A DNA stretch of 64,000 nt, taken from JBBWZH01 sp035544115 (GTDB taxonomy: Bacteria; Actinomycetota; Actinomycetes; Mycobacteriales; CADCTP01). Below are positions 16,708 through 25,978 of this stretch, in pieces (position 1 is the first letter of the stretch; every line of letters begins with the position of its first letter). The notes under the pieces were generated by a model that did no database searches, was not told the DNA's origin, and was given only the letters and a program-made list of their open reading frames with translations. Location: NCBI GenBank assembly GCA_963714145.1, contig OY970235.1:6944001-7008000 (forward strand), written 5' to 3'. A program made the position numbers and the translations under genes.

Positions 16708-16740
16708 GGGAGCCCGCGGGCCGACCGCCCGCGGGCTCCC
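16708..16740. terminator. Perfect 14-bp terminator hairpin
   Basis: GGGAGCCCGCGGGC-cgacc-GCCCGCGGGCTCCC. It closes the iron operon and can also serve the converging HAF-repeat gene. Confidence 0.85.
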
Positions 16741-16794
16741 GCCCACACCCGGCACGACCGCCGGTGTCGACCGGCGGCGCCGCCGCGCCGGTGC

Positions 16795-17862
16795 CTACCG
16801 GCAGTGCCAGACCACCGGCCGGCTCGCCGACGTCGTCGAGGTGACCGACCCGCCGATCGCATTGCCGTCCGTGATCACCATGGCGGACGCCGAGGTGATC
16901 GACGGCCCGGGCGAGAGGATCGGCAGCGCCTGCTCGACACCAGCGGTCCAGACCAGGGCCCGGCCCAGCGTGGCGGTCTTGTAGCCGATCGCGGTGCCCT
17001 GCGCGTTGACCCCGACCGCGGCGGAGTCCTCCTTGGACAGCAACTCCGGCGTCTCGCCCTGCCAGATCGTCGCGTGCGACTCGATCTCGCCGGTCAGGCT
17101 GGTCGTACCGGCCAGGTAGGCGCCGCCGGCGGCCACCACCTGCCCGCTGTTCGCACCGGCCGGCAGGCCGATCGGGTGCAGGCCGGCCGCGACGGTGCCG
17201 ACCGCCGGGACGCTCGGGATGAACCCGCCCGTCGCGGTGCCGGTGTAGGAGCCGGCCACCAGGTCGGCCTCGGTAGCGGCGGTGAGGAAGCTCGGGATCG
17301 CCGGTGCCGCGACGTAGCTGAACTTGCTCGGCGTATCGGCCGACCAGGCGATGGCCCGGTTGTCCTCGCTGGGCACGAACGCCTCACCGACGATCAGGCC
17401 GGCGTCGTTGATGTCCCGCGGGTTGGCCGAGATGTCCGGCGCCGCGACGCCGAGCCGGATCACCTGGCCGTCGCGCCACAGCACCGGCTGGCTCGGGCCG
17501 AAGTCGGCCGGCTGGATCACGCCGACCACGTCGCCCCGCCGGTTCATGCCGAACGCCATGCTGCCGGCCCCGAGCGGGGTGGGCAGCAGCGAGACCCGCC
17601 CGCCGCGCCAGACCACGGCGTGGAACAGATCGTCGACGCTGCGGTTCGCGGCTATTCCGGCGAAGTCGGCGACCCCGTCGGTGGCCGTGATCGTGGCCTC
17701 GGCCATGCCGGTCGGGATCGGCAGGCGGGTGTCCAGCCGCCAGGAACAGGCGGCGGCCGGCCGGGTCGCGGCGGCGCCGGGCGCTGCCGCGGCCATCCCG
17801 GCCGGCAGTACGACGGCCGCTGCGGCGCCGGCTATGGCCAACGAGAGAAGTCGATATCGCAT
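16795..17862 (-). CDS. Secreted HAF-repeat (propeller-like) protein
   Basis: A 355-aa exported protein with a Sec signal peptide (MRYRLLSLAIAGAAAAVVLPAGMAAA). The mature part has recurring blocks of the form xNxxGxxVG (GMNRRGDVVGVI, DINDAGLIVGEAF, GVNAQGTAIGYK) and VVWRGG/VLWRDG strands, the marks of HAF extracellular repeats, which form a propeller-like structure. Two Cys flank the mature chain (ACSWRL near the start, WHCR at the end) and could close it by a disulfide. Function unknown. ATG 17862 is chosen because the signal peptide begins there. Confidence 0.8.
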   Translation of the reverse strand: MRYRLLSLAIAGAAAAVVLPAGMAAAAPGAAATRPAAACSWRLDTRLPIPTGMAEATITATDGVADFAGIAANRSVDDLFHAVVWRGGRVSLLPTPLGAGSMAFGMNRRGDVVGVIQPADFGPSQPVLWRDGQVIRLGVAAPDISANPRDINDAGLIVGEAFVPSEDNRAIAWSADTPSKFSYVAAPAIPSFLTAATEADLVAGSYTGTATGGFIPSVPAVGTVAAGLHPIGLPAGANSGQVVAAGGAYLAGTTSLTGEIESHATIWQGETPELLSKEDSAAVGVNAQGTAIGYKTATLGRALVWTAGVEQALPILSPGPSITSASAMVITDGNAIGGSVTSTTSASRPVVWHCR

Positions 17863-17994
17863 CACGAAGGCGATGTCCTTCCAGGACGGGTGCAGATCGC
17901 CGCCAACGTAATGAAGGACGCTTACAGCCCTCTTACCTGCCAGTGCCTGCGCCGTTCTGTTCCACGGCAGGCACCCTCCGCAACCACTAGTCGA

Positions 17995-18029
17995 CTCTGG
18001 TTGCAGTCGAGGTGATTCTCTGGTTTCAG
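17995..18029. repeat. Two direct copies of CTCTGGTT(G/T)CAG upstream of hybrid kinase
   Basis: CTCTGGTTGCAG (17995-18006) and CTCTGGTTTCAG (18018-18029), spaced 23 bases. Each copy is also part of an inverted repeat (TCGACT...AGTCGA at 17991-18010 and TCTCTG-gttt-CAGAGA at 18017-18032). They lie 80-120 bases before the kinase start, where a regulator could bind. Confidence 0.5.
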
Positions 18030-18111
18030 AGAGTAGTTGTAGGAGTACGCTAAGTGCACCAGCGTCGTGGGGGCGAGTCTCGTGGGAGGCGAGTCCGGGG
18101 TGGAGGCGACA

Positions 18112-20916
18112 ATGGTGGTAGGCGTGCTGGACGCGCTGTTCCTGCTGGTACTGCTCGGCGTCCTGGTCGCCTACGGGCGGAGCCGGGACCCGGTGCAGTA
18201 CGACGTTGTACTGATCTTCGTCGCGATGTCGGCGTTCTTCGTGCGCGATCTGATCCTGCAGTCCGGGGGGTCGCTGCCGGCCGTGGTCGGTGACCTGTTC
18301 GTCGCGATGCTGCTGACCCAGCCGGTGGTCACGGTCCGGCTGCTGGGCCGGCTCCGGCCGCTGGCCCGGTGGATGCTGCCGGCGATGGCGGTCAGCTGCG
18401 GCGCCGCACAGGTGGTCGTCTTCGTCCAGCCCAGCCCGTTGCCGCTGTGGGCGCTGCTGACGGTCACCAGCGCGATGACCGGCAACGGCGTGGCCGCGGC
18501 CATGCTGCTGATCGAGGAGGCGCGCCGCCGGCCCGGCTCGCCGCGGGTCCGGCTGCAGCTGGCGGCGGCGTCCACCGCCACGTTCGCGCTCGCGTTCGCG
18601 CTCGCCGCGGCCGGCTCGTTCGCCCCGGCGCTGCACGAACTGCGGGCCCTCGGCCGGGCCGTCGGTCTGATCGCCGCACTCGGCTACGCCGCCGCGTTCG
18701 TGCCGCCCGGCTGGTTGCGCCGGATCTGGTCGGCCACCGCGGTCTACCGGGCCAGCCAGCGGCTGCTGCAGGCGCCGGCCACCGACCAGCCGAGCCAGAC
18801 CTGGCAGCACTACGTCGAGGACGCGGTGGAGGTCTGCGGGGTGGACGGCGCGGTGCTGCTGCGATTCACCGACGAGGACCAGGTACTCGAGATCGCCTGC
18901 GCCGGGCTGGCCGCGCAGCCGGGTGTGATCTGCCCGGCCGCCGAGTTGGACCGGCTGCTCGGCCGACCGCAGCCGATCCCGGTCGGCGCGACCACGGCGC
19001 ACCGGCCGACGCTGGCGGTCGGCTACGCGCAGCGGATGGACGCCCGGTTCGTCCAGGCGGTGCCGCTGCGGCTGCCGCGCGAGCGGGGCGCGCTGCTGCT
19101 GCTCAACCGGTATCGCAACCTGTTCACCGGCGACGACGTGCAACTGCTGACCGATCTGGCCGCCCAGGCCGGCATCATCGCCGAGCGCGCCACGATCCTG
19201 GCCGAGCAGGAGCGGCTGAGCGCCGAGCTGGCCGCATCGGTGGCCGCGCTGACCGTCGCCGACCAGGCCAAGAGCGACTTCCTGGCCAGCATGAGCCACG
19301 AGCTGCGCACCCCGCTGAACGCGATCATCGGGTTCAGCGACCTGATGCGCAGCGAGCAGCCGGCCGACGACCGGCGACTGGTGCCGGCCGAGTGGATCGA
19401 CCATATCTACGGCAGCGGCCGGCACCTGCTGGACCTGATCAACGACGTGCTGGACCTGGCCAAGGTGGAAGCCGGCCGGCTGGATCTGAAGACCGAGCCG
19501 CTGGAGCTGGCCGAGGTGGTCGGCGAGGTGGTGGCGACGATCCGGCCGCTGCTGATCGGCGGCAAACTGGAGCTGACCGTGGACGTGCCACCCGGGCTGG
19601 CCGCGCAGGCGGACCGGATCCGGTTCCGGCAGATCCTCTACAACCTGCTCTCCAACGCGATCAAGTTCACCCCGACGGCCGGACGGCTGGACGTGGTCGC
19701 CGCCGCGGCCGGCCCGGACGTCCTGGTGTCGGTCTCCGACACCGGCGTCGGGATCGCGCCGGACGACGCGGAGCGGGTGTTCGAGCGGTTCCGGCAGGTC
19801 GGTGACATCGCGTCCCGGCGCGCCGGGACCGGGCTCGGGCTGGCGCTGACCCGCCGGCTGGCGGAGGCGCAGGGCGGCGCGATCTGGCTGGAGTCCGAGC
19901 CTGGGCACGGCTCGCGGTTCACCGTCCGGCTGCCGGCCGCGACGCCGATCGAGCCGGAGCCGGCGACACCGGCGGTCGAGCCCGACTGCTCCGGCGGCAT
20001 CCTGGTGATCGAGGACGATCCGGCCGCCGCCCAACTGCTGCGCGCCTACCTGGAGGACGCCGGCTACCGGGTGGCCGTCGCGGCCGACGGCCGGGACGGG
20101 CTGGTGGCCGCCCGCAAGTGCGCCCCGGCGGCGATCCTGCTCGACCTGGTGCTGCCCGGGATGGACGGCTGGGAGGTGCTGCGCCAGCTCAAGCTGGAGG
20201 ATCGGCTGCGGGACATCCCGGTGGTGATCGTCACCGTGATGGACGAGCGCGAGGTGGGGCTGGCCCTCGGCGCGATGGACTACCTGGTCAAGCCACTGGA
20301 CCGGAACACCCTGCTGCGCCGGCTGGCCTGGCACGGCCTGCTCGCCCGGCGCCCGGCCGGTGCCGCCGGCCCTGGGCTTGGCGGTCGGTCCGGGCCGGGC
20401 GGTGTGCCCGGTTCGGTTGAGCCGGCGGGTTCAGCCGGGTCCACCGAGCCGCCGGCGGTGCTGGTGATCGACGACGACCCGGCCACGCTGCGGCTGATCG
20501 AAGTCAGCCTGGCGCCCAGCGGCGTCGACGTGGTGACCACGAGCAGCGGTGTGGAGGCGCTGCGGCTGGTCCAGAGCCGCCGCTTCGAGCTGATCATCTG
20601 CGACCTGATCATGCCGGAGATCGACGGTTTCACCCTGATCGCCGCGCTGGCCGACAATCCGGCCACCCGCCGTACCCCGGTCCTGGTGATCACTGGCCTG
20701 GAGCTCACCGAGGTGGACAAGGCACGACTGAACGGCCCGATCCTCGGCGTCATGCAGAAGGGTGGCGACATGCGGGAAGCCCTACGGGACTGGCTCGCGC
20801 TGACCGCCGGGCCGGCCGGCCCGGCGGCGCTGACCGGGCCGGCCACTCCGGCCGCCGCCCCCGCGGGCGCCACGGCCGGCATTCAGCCGAGCCTGCAGCG
20901 GGAGTCGGTCCGGTGA
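18112..20916 (+). CDS. Membrane hybrid histidine kinase with GAF and two receivers
   Basis: About 934 aa. Order: six to seven membrane helices (residues 1-220), GAF-like domain (about 250-385), HisKA with phosphorylatable His near 396 (SMSHELRTPLNAIIGF), HATPase_c with N-box NLLSNAIKF and GTGLGLAL, then two receiver domains (Asp in ILLDLVLPGMDG and in IICDLIMPEIDG). The start is ATG 18112 because GGAGG lies 5 bases upstream; a GTG at 18067 has no such site. The two receivers imply a phosphorelay. The next gene, a lone receiver, overlaps by 4 bases. Signal unknown. Confidence 0.9.
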   Translation: MVVGVLDALFLLVLLGVLVAYGRSRDPVQYDVVLIFVAMSAFFVRDLILQSGGSLPAVVGDLFVAMLLTQPVVTVRLLGRLRPLARWMLPAMAVSCGAAQVVVFVQPSPLPLWALLTVTSAMTGNGVAAAMLLIEEARRRPGSPRVRLQLAAASTATFALAFALAAAGSFAPALHELRALGRAVGLIAALGYAAAFVPPGWLRRIWSATAVYRASQRLLQAPATDQPSQTWQHYVEDAVEVCGVDGAVLLRFTDEDQVLEIACAGLAAQPGVICPAAELDRLLGRPQPIPVGATTAHRPTLAVGYAQRMDARFVQAVPLRLPRERGALLLLNRYRNLFTGDDVQLLTDLAAQAGIIAERATILAEQERLSAELAASVAALTVADQAKSDFLASMSHELRTPLNAIIGFSDLMRSEQPADDRRLVPAEWIDHIYGSGRHLLDLINDVLDLAKVEAGRLDLKTEPLELAEVVGEVVATIRPLLIGGKLELTVDVPPGLAAQADRIRFRQILYNLLSNAIKFTPTAGRLDVVAAAAGPDVLVSVSDTGVGIAPDDAERVFERFRQVGDIASRRAGTGLGLALTRRLAEAQGGAIWLESEPGHGSRFTVRLPAATPIEPEPATPAVEPDCSGGILVIEDDPAAAQLLRAYLEDAGYRVAVAADGRDGLVAARKCAPAAILLDLVLPGMDGWEVLRQLKLEDRLRDIPVVIVTVMDEREVGLALGAMDYLVKPLDRNTLLRRLAWHGLLARRPAGAAGPGLGGRSGPGGVPGSVEPAGSAGSTEPPAVLVIDDDPATLRLIEVSLAPSGVDVVTTSSGVEALRLVQSRRFELIICDLIMPEIDGFTLIAALADNPATRRTPVLVITGLELTEVDKARLNGPILGVMQKGGDMREALRDWLALTAGPAGPAALTGPATPAAAPAGATAGIQPSLQRESVR

Positions 20917-21329
20917 CCGATATCGAGCCGCGACTGCGGATACTGCTGGTCGAGGACGAGAAGATCAACCGTGATCTGATCCGCGCCATCCTGGCCCGGG
21001 CCAACCATCCGACGTTGACCGCCGCGCACCTGTTCGAGGCGGACACGCTGGCCAGTGCCCGGGTGGCGCTCGCCGCGGAGCCGGTCGACATCCTGCTGCT
21101 GGACGTCAACCTGCCCGACGGCAGCGGGCTGACGCTGGCCCAGGAGATCAGCCACCAGCCGGCCGCCCACCGGCCGACCATCATCGCGCTGACCGCCGGC
21201 ATCTTCCCCGAACAGCAGCGGGCCGCGTTCGCCGCCGGCTGCCAGACGATCCTGAGCAAGCCACACACCGCGGGCGAACTGCTGACCGTGCTCGCCAACC
21301 AACTGCATCCGACCGGGCCGGACAACTAG
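20913..21329 (+). CDS. Single-domain response regulator
   Basis: A 138-aa stand-alone receiver (CheY-like) with the acidic pair LVEDEKINRD, phospho-acceptor Asp in LLLDVNLPDGSG, Thr in IALTAG and Lys in LSKPH. No output domain. The GTG overlaps the hybrid kinase stop by 4 bases; it probably takes phosphate from that kinase or relays it to another protein. Its stop codon overlaps that of the converging kinase gene (shared CTAG at 21326-21329). Confidence 0.9.
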   Translation: MTDIEPRLRILLVEDEKINRDLIRAILARANHPTLTAAHLFEADTLASARVALAAEPVDILLLDVNLPDGSGLTLAQEISHQPAAHRPTIIALTAGIFPEQQRAAFAAGCQTILSKPHTAGELLTVLANQLHPTGPDN

Positions 21330-23323
21330 AGCGGGGCGGCGCCGGCGGAATCGGCGCGGGCGAGCACCTCGTGCAGCCGGTGCAGCAGCGCGGCGGCGGT
21401 GAACGGCTTGCGGATGAACGGGACGTCTGTCGGCAGCGACTGCCGGCTGGGCAGCGTGCCCGCCGTGTAGCCGGACATCACCAGGGTGGGCAGGTTCGGC
21501 CGGGTGTGGTGGAACTGCTCGATCAGCTGGGCCCCGGACATGCCCGGCATCAGCGCGTCGGTGAGCAGGGCGTCGATGTCCCCGTTGGCCACGTGCCGGG
21601 TCAGCGCCTCGGCCGGGTTGGCCGCTTCCAGCACCTGGTAGCCGGCGTTGGTGAGGATCCGCCGGGTGATCTCGCGGACCGCGGCCTCGTCCTCGACCAG
21701 CAGGATCGTCTCGCCGCTGCCGCGCACCAGCTCGTCCGGGACGATGCTCACCGCCGAGATGGCGCTGGCCGCGGCCGGCAGGTAGATGTCGAACGCGGTG
21801 CCCTTGCCCGGCTCGGTCCAGAGCCGGATCTCGCCGCCGGCCTCCTGCACCACCCCGTACACCGTGGCCAGGCCCAGGCCGGTGCCCTTGCCCGGGCCCT
21901 TGGTGGTGAAGAACGGGTCGAAGGCGTGCTCGGCGACGCTGGCCACCATCCCGGTGCCGGTGTCCGCCACGGTCAGCCGGACCCGCAGGCCGGGCGGCGG
22001 GGCCGGCTGCACGCCGGCGCCGGCCTGGCCGACCCGGATCTCGCCGGACCGGCCCGCGTCCGGCTCGGCCTCGACGTCGGCCGTGGCGATCGTCAGCCGG
22101 CCGCCGTCCGGCATGGCCGCCCGCGCGTTCACCACCAGGTTCAGGATGATCTGTTCGAGCTTGGTGTGGTCGATGGTCACCGGCAACGGCCCGGGCGCCA
22201 GCAGCGTGACGAAGTCGAGGTCCTCGCCGATGGTCCGGCGCAGCAGCGTCTCGGTGTCGGCGACCACCGCGTTCAGGTCCAGCGTCTGCGGCGCGGACGG
22301 CTCCAGCCGGCTGAACAGCAGCAGCTGCCGGGTCAGGTCGGCGCCGCGGCGGGCGGCGTTGCTGATCCCGTCCAGGTCGGCACGCAGCGGGTCGTCCGGG
22401 CGCAGCGCCGAGGTGACCAGGTCGGCGTACCCGTTGATGACCGCGAGCAGGTTGTTGAAGTCGTGCGCGACGCCGCCGGCCAGCTGGCCGAGCGACTCCA
22501 GCCGCTCGGACTGGCGCAGTTGCCGCTCCATCTGCTGGCGCTGCTGCTCGGCGTGCTGCTGCTCGGTGATGTCGCGCAGGATGCCCTCGACGGCGACCAC
22601 CGCGCCGGTCTCGTCCCGGATGCTGACCGCCCGCTGCTCGGTCCACACCGTCAGGCCATCGGCCCGGCGCCAGCGCACCACCAGCGGCTCCGGGCCGGGC
22701 TCCCACCAGGACGCCCGGAACCGGTCCTGGTCCGCCAACTCGACCAGGGAGAACAGCAGTTCCGCGTTCTGGTAGAGGTCCTCCGGGCGGTAGCCGGTGA
22801 TCGCCGCGACGGCCGGGCTGATGTACTCCAGCTCCGGCTGCGGCATCAGCCGGTGCACGAAGATCACGTCCTGGGCGTGCTCGGCGAGCAGCCGGAACCG
22901 CTGCTCGCTGGCCCGCAGCGCGGCCTCCGCCTGCTGCCGCTCGCGCCGCCCGGCGGCCTCCCGCAGTTCGCGGCGGACCGCCGGGCCGAGCCGGGTCAAC
23001 CGGTCCTTGAGGACGAAGTCGTGCGCGCCGCCGCGCAGCAGCGCCACCGCGGTCTCCTCGCCGACCTCGCCGGAGACCAGGATGAACGGCACGTCCAGGC
23101 CGCTGGCCGACAGCAGCGCGAGGGCCGCCTCGGCGCTGAACGTGGGCAGGTTGTAGTCCGAGATCACCACGTCCGGGCGCCGCTCGACGAGCGCGGCCGT
23201 GGCCGCCGCGGCGGTCTCCACCCGGCGGTAGCTGACCTGCAGGCCGTCCTGGCGGAGTTGGCGCACGATCAGCACCGCGTCGTCGTCGCTGTCCTCGACC
23301 AGCAGCAGGTCGATCGAAGTCAC
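21326..23323 (-). CDS. Soluble hybrid histidine kinase REC-PAS-HK-REC
   Basis: 665 aa, no membrane segment. Order: N-terminal receiver (LLLVEDSDDDAVLIV, Asp in VVISDYNLP), PAS domain (about 140-260, FRLLAEHAQDVIFV), HisKA of the AHDFNN type (GGVAHDFNNLLAVINGYADL), HATPase_c (NLVVNARAAMPDGG; GLGLATVYG) and a C-terminal receiver (LLVEDEAAVREI, Asp in ALLTDALMPGMSG). Starts with GTG, 6 bases after the Rcp-type receiver gene, so it is the last gene of a four-gene minus-strand operon. The N-terminal receiver suggests control by another kinase. Confidence 0.9.
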   Translation of the reverse strand: MTSIDLLLVEDSDDDAVLIVRQLRQDGLQVSYRRVETAAAATAALVERRPDVVISDYNLPTFSAEAALALLSASGLDVPFILVSGEVGEETAVALLRGGAHDFVLKDRLTRLGPAVRRELREAAGRRERQQAEAALRASEQRFRLLAEHAQDVIFVHRLMPQPELEYISPAVAAITGYRPEDLYQNAELLFSLVELADQDRFRASWWEPGPEPLVVRWRRADGLTVWTEQRAVSIRDETGAVVAVEGILRDITEQQHAEQQRQQMERQLRQSERLESLGQLAGGVAHDFNNLLAVINGYADLVTSALRPDDPLRADLDGISNAARRGADLTRQLLLFSRLEPSAPQTLDLNAVVADTETLLRRTIGEDLDFVTLLAPGPLPVTIDHTKLEQIILNLVVNARAAMPDGGRLTIATADVEAEPDAGRSGEIRVGQAGAGVQPAPPPGLRVRLTVADTGTGMVASVAEHAFDPFFTTKGPGKGTGLGLATVYGVVQEAGGEIRLWTEPGKGTAFDIYLPAAASAISAVSIVPDELVRGSGETILLVEDEAAVREITRRILTNAGYQVLEAANPAEALTRHVANGDIDALLTDALMPGMSGAQLIEQFHHTRPNLPTLVMSGYTAGTLPSRQSLPTDVPFIRKPFTAAALLHRLHEVLARADSAGAAPL

Positions 23324-23329
23324 CGCAGG

Positions 23330-23761
23330 TCAGCCGTCCACCCGCGGCGGTGCCTGGTTCACCAACAGCCAGTAGAGGCCGAGCACCCGGGCCGCCTCGA
23401 CGAAGTCGCCGAAGACGACGGGCTTGCGGACGTAGCTGTTCGCCCCGAGCCGGTAGCTCTCGACGATGTCCCGTTCCTCGTTGGACGTGGTCAGCACCAC
23501 GACCGGCAGCGTCGCGGTGCGCTCGTCGTCCCGCAGCCGGCGCAGCACGTCCAGGCCGCCGAGCTTGGGCAGGTTCACGTCCAGCAGGACCAGCGCCGGC
23601 GTGATCGAGTGCCCGACGGCGGGCAGCAGGTAGGCCAGCGCCTCCTCGCCGTCCGAGGCGACCTTGACCTCGTTCTGGATGTTGTTGCGCTTCAGCGCCC
23701 GCAGGGTGAGCGTCACGTCGTCGGGGTTGTCCTCGACGAGCAGGATCAAGCCGTCGTTCAT
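23330..23761 (-). CDS. Rcp1-type single-domain response regulator
   Basis: A 143-aa receiver of the phytochrome-partner (Rcp1) type: LLVEDNPDDVTLTLRALKRN, phospho-acceptor Asp in LVLLDVNLPKLGG, VVLTTS and the Lys in YVRKPV. No output domain. Overlaps the upstream sensor kinase by 4 bases (ATGA). Such receivers are the usual partners of kinases with the HisKA layout seen in the neighbour. Confidence 0.9.
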   Translation of the reverse strand: MNDGLILLVEDNPDDVTLTLRALKRNNIQNEVKVASDGEEALAYLLPAVGHSITPALVLLDVNLPKLGGLDVLRRLRDDERTATLPVVVLTTSNEERDIVESYRLGANSYVRKPVVFGDFVEAARVLGLYWLLVNQAPPRVDG

Positions 23762-25971
23762 CCGCGGTCCTCCGCCGGTGCCGTCACCGTGAAATAGAAT
23801 GCGGCGCCCTCGCCGGGCGCGCCCTCGGCCCAGATCCGGCCGCCGTGCCGGCGCAGGATGCGGGCCACGATGGCCAGCCCCAGCCCGCTGCCGTCGAACT
23901 CGCCCCTGCTGTGCAGCCGCTGGAACGGCTCGAACAGCTTCGCCGCGTACTCCATGTTGAAGCCGGCGCCGTTGTCTCGGACCGCGAACACCCGTTCCTC
24001 CCCGTCGTCCCGGAACAGTTCGAAGTGGACGGTCGCCGGGTCGGCCCGGGCGCTGAACTTCCAGGCGTTGCCGAACAGGTTGACCAGCACCAGCCGGAGC
24101 AGGTGCTGGTCGCCGGTGGTGGTCAGGTGCTCGGCGATGTCGACGGCGACGGTCCGGTCCGGCTCGGCCTGGCGCAGCTCGGCGAGCACGCTGCGGGCGA
24201 GTTCGGAGAGGTCCACCGGGTTGCGCTTGAGCTCCACTCTGGTGGCCCGGGACAGGTTCAGCAGGTCGTCGATGATCTGTCCCATCCGGACCGTGTTGGC
24301 CTGCAGCCGGTGCAGGCAGTCCTGTCCGTCCTCGTCCAGCTGCCCGCCGTAGTCGTCCAGCAGCATCTGGCTGAACCCGTCCAGCGAACGCAGCGGCGCG
24401 CGCAGGTCGTGCGAGACCGAGTAGGCGAACGCGTCCAGTTCCTTTGTGGACGCTTCCAGCTCCGCGGTGCGCTCGCGCACCCGGCGTTCCAGATCCGCGT
24501 TCAGCCGGTGTACCTCCGCCTCGGCTCTGGTCCGGTCGGTGATGTCGGTGGAGATGCCGCAGACCGCGTACGCCTGACCGGCCTCGTCCAGCACCGGGAA
24601 CTTCACCGTGACGTAGTTGTGCTCGCCGTCGTCGCCGGGTGCCACCTCCTCCATCTGCACCGGGTAGCCGCGGGCCACCGCGGCCAGGTCGTTCTCCCGG
24701 AACGCGGCGGCCATCTCCGCCGGGAACAGGTCGTGGTCGGTGCGGCCGAGCAGGTCCTCGCGGCGCAGCCCGAACAGCCGCTCGTACTCCCGGTTCGCCA
24801 GCATGTAGTGGCCGCCCAGGTCGCGCATGTAGATGACGGCGGAGGTGTTGTCGATCAGCGCGGTCAGCAGCGCGTGGCCGTCCCGCGCGGCCTGCTGCGC
24901 CCGCGCGCCGGCCGACTCCAGCCGGGCGGCGGCGTTCGCGATGACGACGCTCATCGCCGCGAACGCCACCACGTTGCCGGTGATCAGTACCCCTACGCCG
25001 AAGCGGTTGCCGTACAGGCCGGCGTACCGGGCCAGGATCGGCAGCGTGCCCAGCACGACCGGGACGGTCAGTGCCACCACGAGCATCCGCCGGCCGATGC
25101 TGGCGCCGACGCTGCCGCCGGTGAGCACCCGGGTCAGGCCGGTCGCCGGCCGGGCGGCCAGCGTGCCGAGGGTCAGCACGGTCAGCGCGACCGCGGTGAC
25201 GAGTGGCAGCTCGCCCGCGGCCGTGCGCTGCCCGCCGACGGCGCCGGCGTAGATGGCGCCGTAGGCGTCGATGCTCGCCACCGAACCGCCCGCCAGCACC
25301 GCGGCCTTGCCCAACCCCGACCACCCGCCCGGCAGCCGCATCGCCAGCTGGCCGACGCCGAGCAGGGCGCAGCATACGACGCCGTCGACGGTAAGCCGCC
25401 CGGGGTGCGGGCCCGGCAGCGCGGCCAGCACCGCCTGCCGGAACAGCAGCTGGTCGAACCGCAGGTCGACGCCGGCCAGGTACCCGACCAGCGGGACCGT
25501 GCAGATCGCCAGCCCGGCGACCGCGCAGGCGATACCGAGCCGATCGATCCAGCTGGCCGGCCGGACGCCGAGCGCCAGCGCCGAGATCCCCAGCAGCACC
25601 AGGCACACCGCGGCGACCGGCCGCATCAGCCCGGTGTGCGCGGGCAGTCCGCCGGCCGCGGCGGCCGGGTGGCCCAGCCACCAGCCGCCGACCAGTACCA
25701 CCGCCGCGATCGCCACCACCAGCCCACCGGCCACAATGGACAGACTGCGCAGGACGGCGAGCACGTGCCGGTCGGCCGGCGCGGGCCAGCCCACACCGGC
25801 CGGCGGTGCGGCATCCAGCGGCCGGCCGGCCGGGCTCGCCGGGGTGGCCCGGTGCGTTCCAACCGGCGCCTCGGCCAGCTGCCCGGCAACCACCCCGACC
25901 GGTGCCGCGGCCCGGGTGCTCTGCGGTCCGACGCCGGCCTCGTCCCGGTCGATCGTCAGGTGCTTGGCCAT
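23758..25971 (-). CDS. Membrane PAS histidine kinase
   Basis: A 737-aa sensor kinase. The N-terminal ~50 residues are hydrophilic, followed by seven to eight membrane helices to about residue 300 (a MASE-like sensor), a PAS domain (about 320-435, LIDNTSAVIYMRDLGGHYMLAN), a coiled linker, HisKA with His in AYSVSHDLRAPLRSLDGFSQ and HATPase_c (NLFGNAWKFS; GSGLGLAIV). The kinase core resembles those of bacteriophytochromes, but no chromophore domain is present. Start at ATG 25971. The gene lies 7 bases after an unrecognised gene and overlaps the Rcp-type receiver, its likely target. Confidence 0.9.
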   Translation of the reverse strand: MAKHLTIDRDEAGVGPQSTRAAAPVGVVAGQLAEAPVGTHRATPASPAGRPLDAAPPAGVGWPAPADRHVLAVLRSLSIVAGGLVVAIAAVVLVGGWWLGHPAAAAGGLPAHTGLMRPVAAVCLVLLGISALALGVRPASWIDRLGIACAVAGLAICTVPLVGYLAGVDLRFDQLLFRQAVLAALPGPHPGRLTVDGVVCCALLGVGQLAMRLPGGWSGLGKAAVLAGGSVASIDAYGAIYAGAVGGQRTAAGELPLVTAVALTVLTLGTLAARPATGLTRVLTGGSVGASIGRRMLVVALTVPVVLGTLPILARYAGLYGNRFGVGVLITGNVVAFAAMSVVIANAAARLESAGARAQQAARDGHALLTALIDNTSAVIYMRDLGGHYMLANREYERLFGLRREDLLGRTDHDLFPAEMAAAFRENDLAAVARGYPVQMEEVAPGDDGEHNYVTVKFPVLDEAGQAYAVCGISTDITDRTRAEAEVHRLNADLERRVRERTAELEASTKELDAFAYSVSHDLRAPLRSLDGFSQMLLDDYGGQLDEDGQDCLHRLQANTVRMGQIIDDLLNLSRATRVELKRNPVDLSELARSVLAELRQAEPDRTVAVDIAEHLTTTGDQHLLRLVLVNLFGNAWKFSARADPATVHFELFRDDGEERVFAVRDNGAGFNMEYAAKLFEPFQRLHSRGEFDGSGLGLAIVARILRRHGGRIWAEGAPGEGAAFYFTVTAPAEDRG

Positions 25972-25978
25972 GTCGCCG

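Noticed and set aside
17863..20334. Long upstream extension of the HAF-repeat gene frame on the minus strand
   Set aside because: The extension lies opposite the hybrid kinase and is Gln/Arg/Asp-rich; the real protein starts at the signal peptide at 17862.
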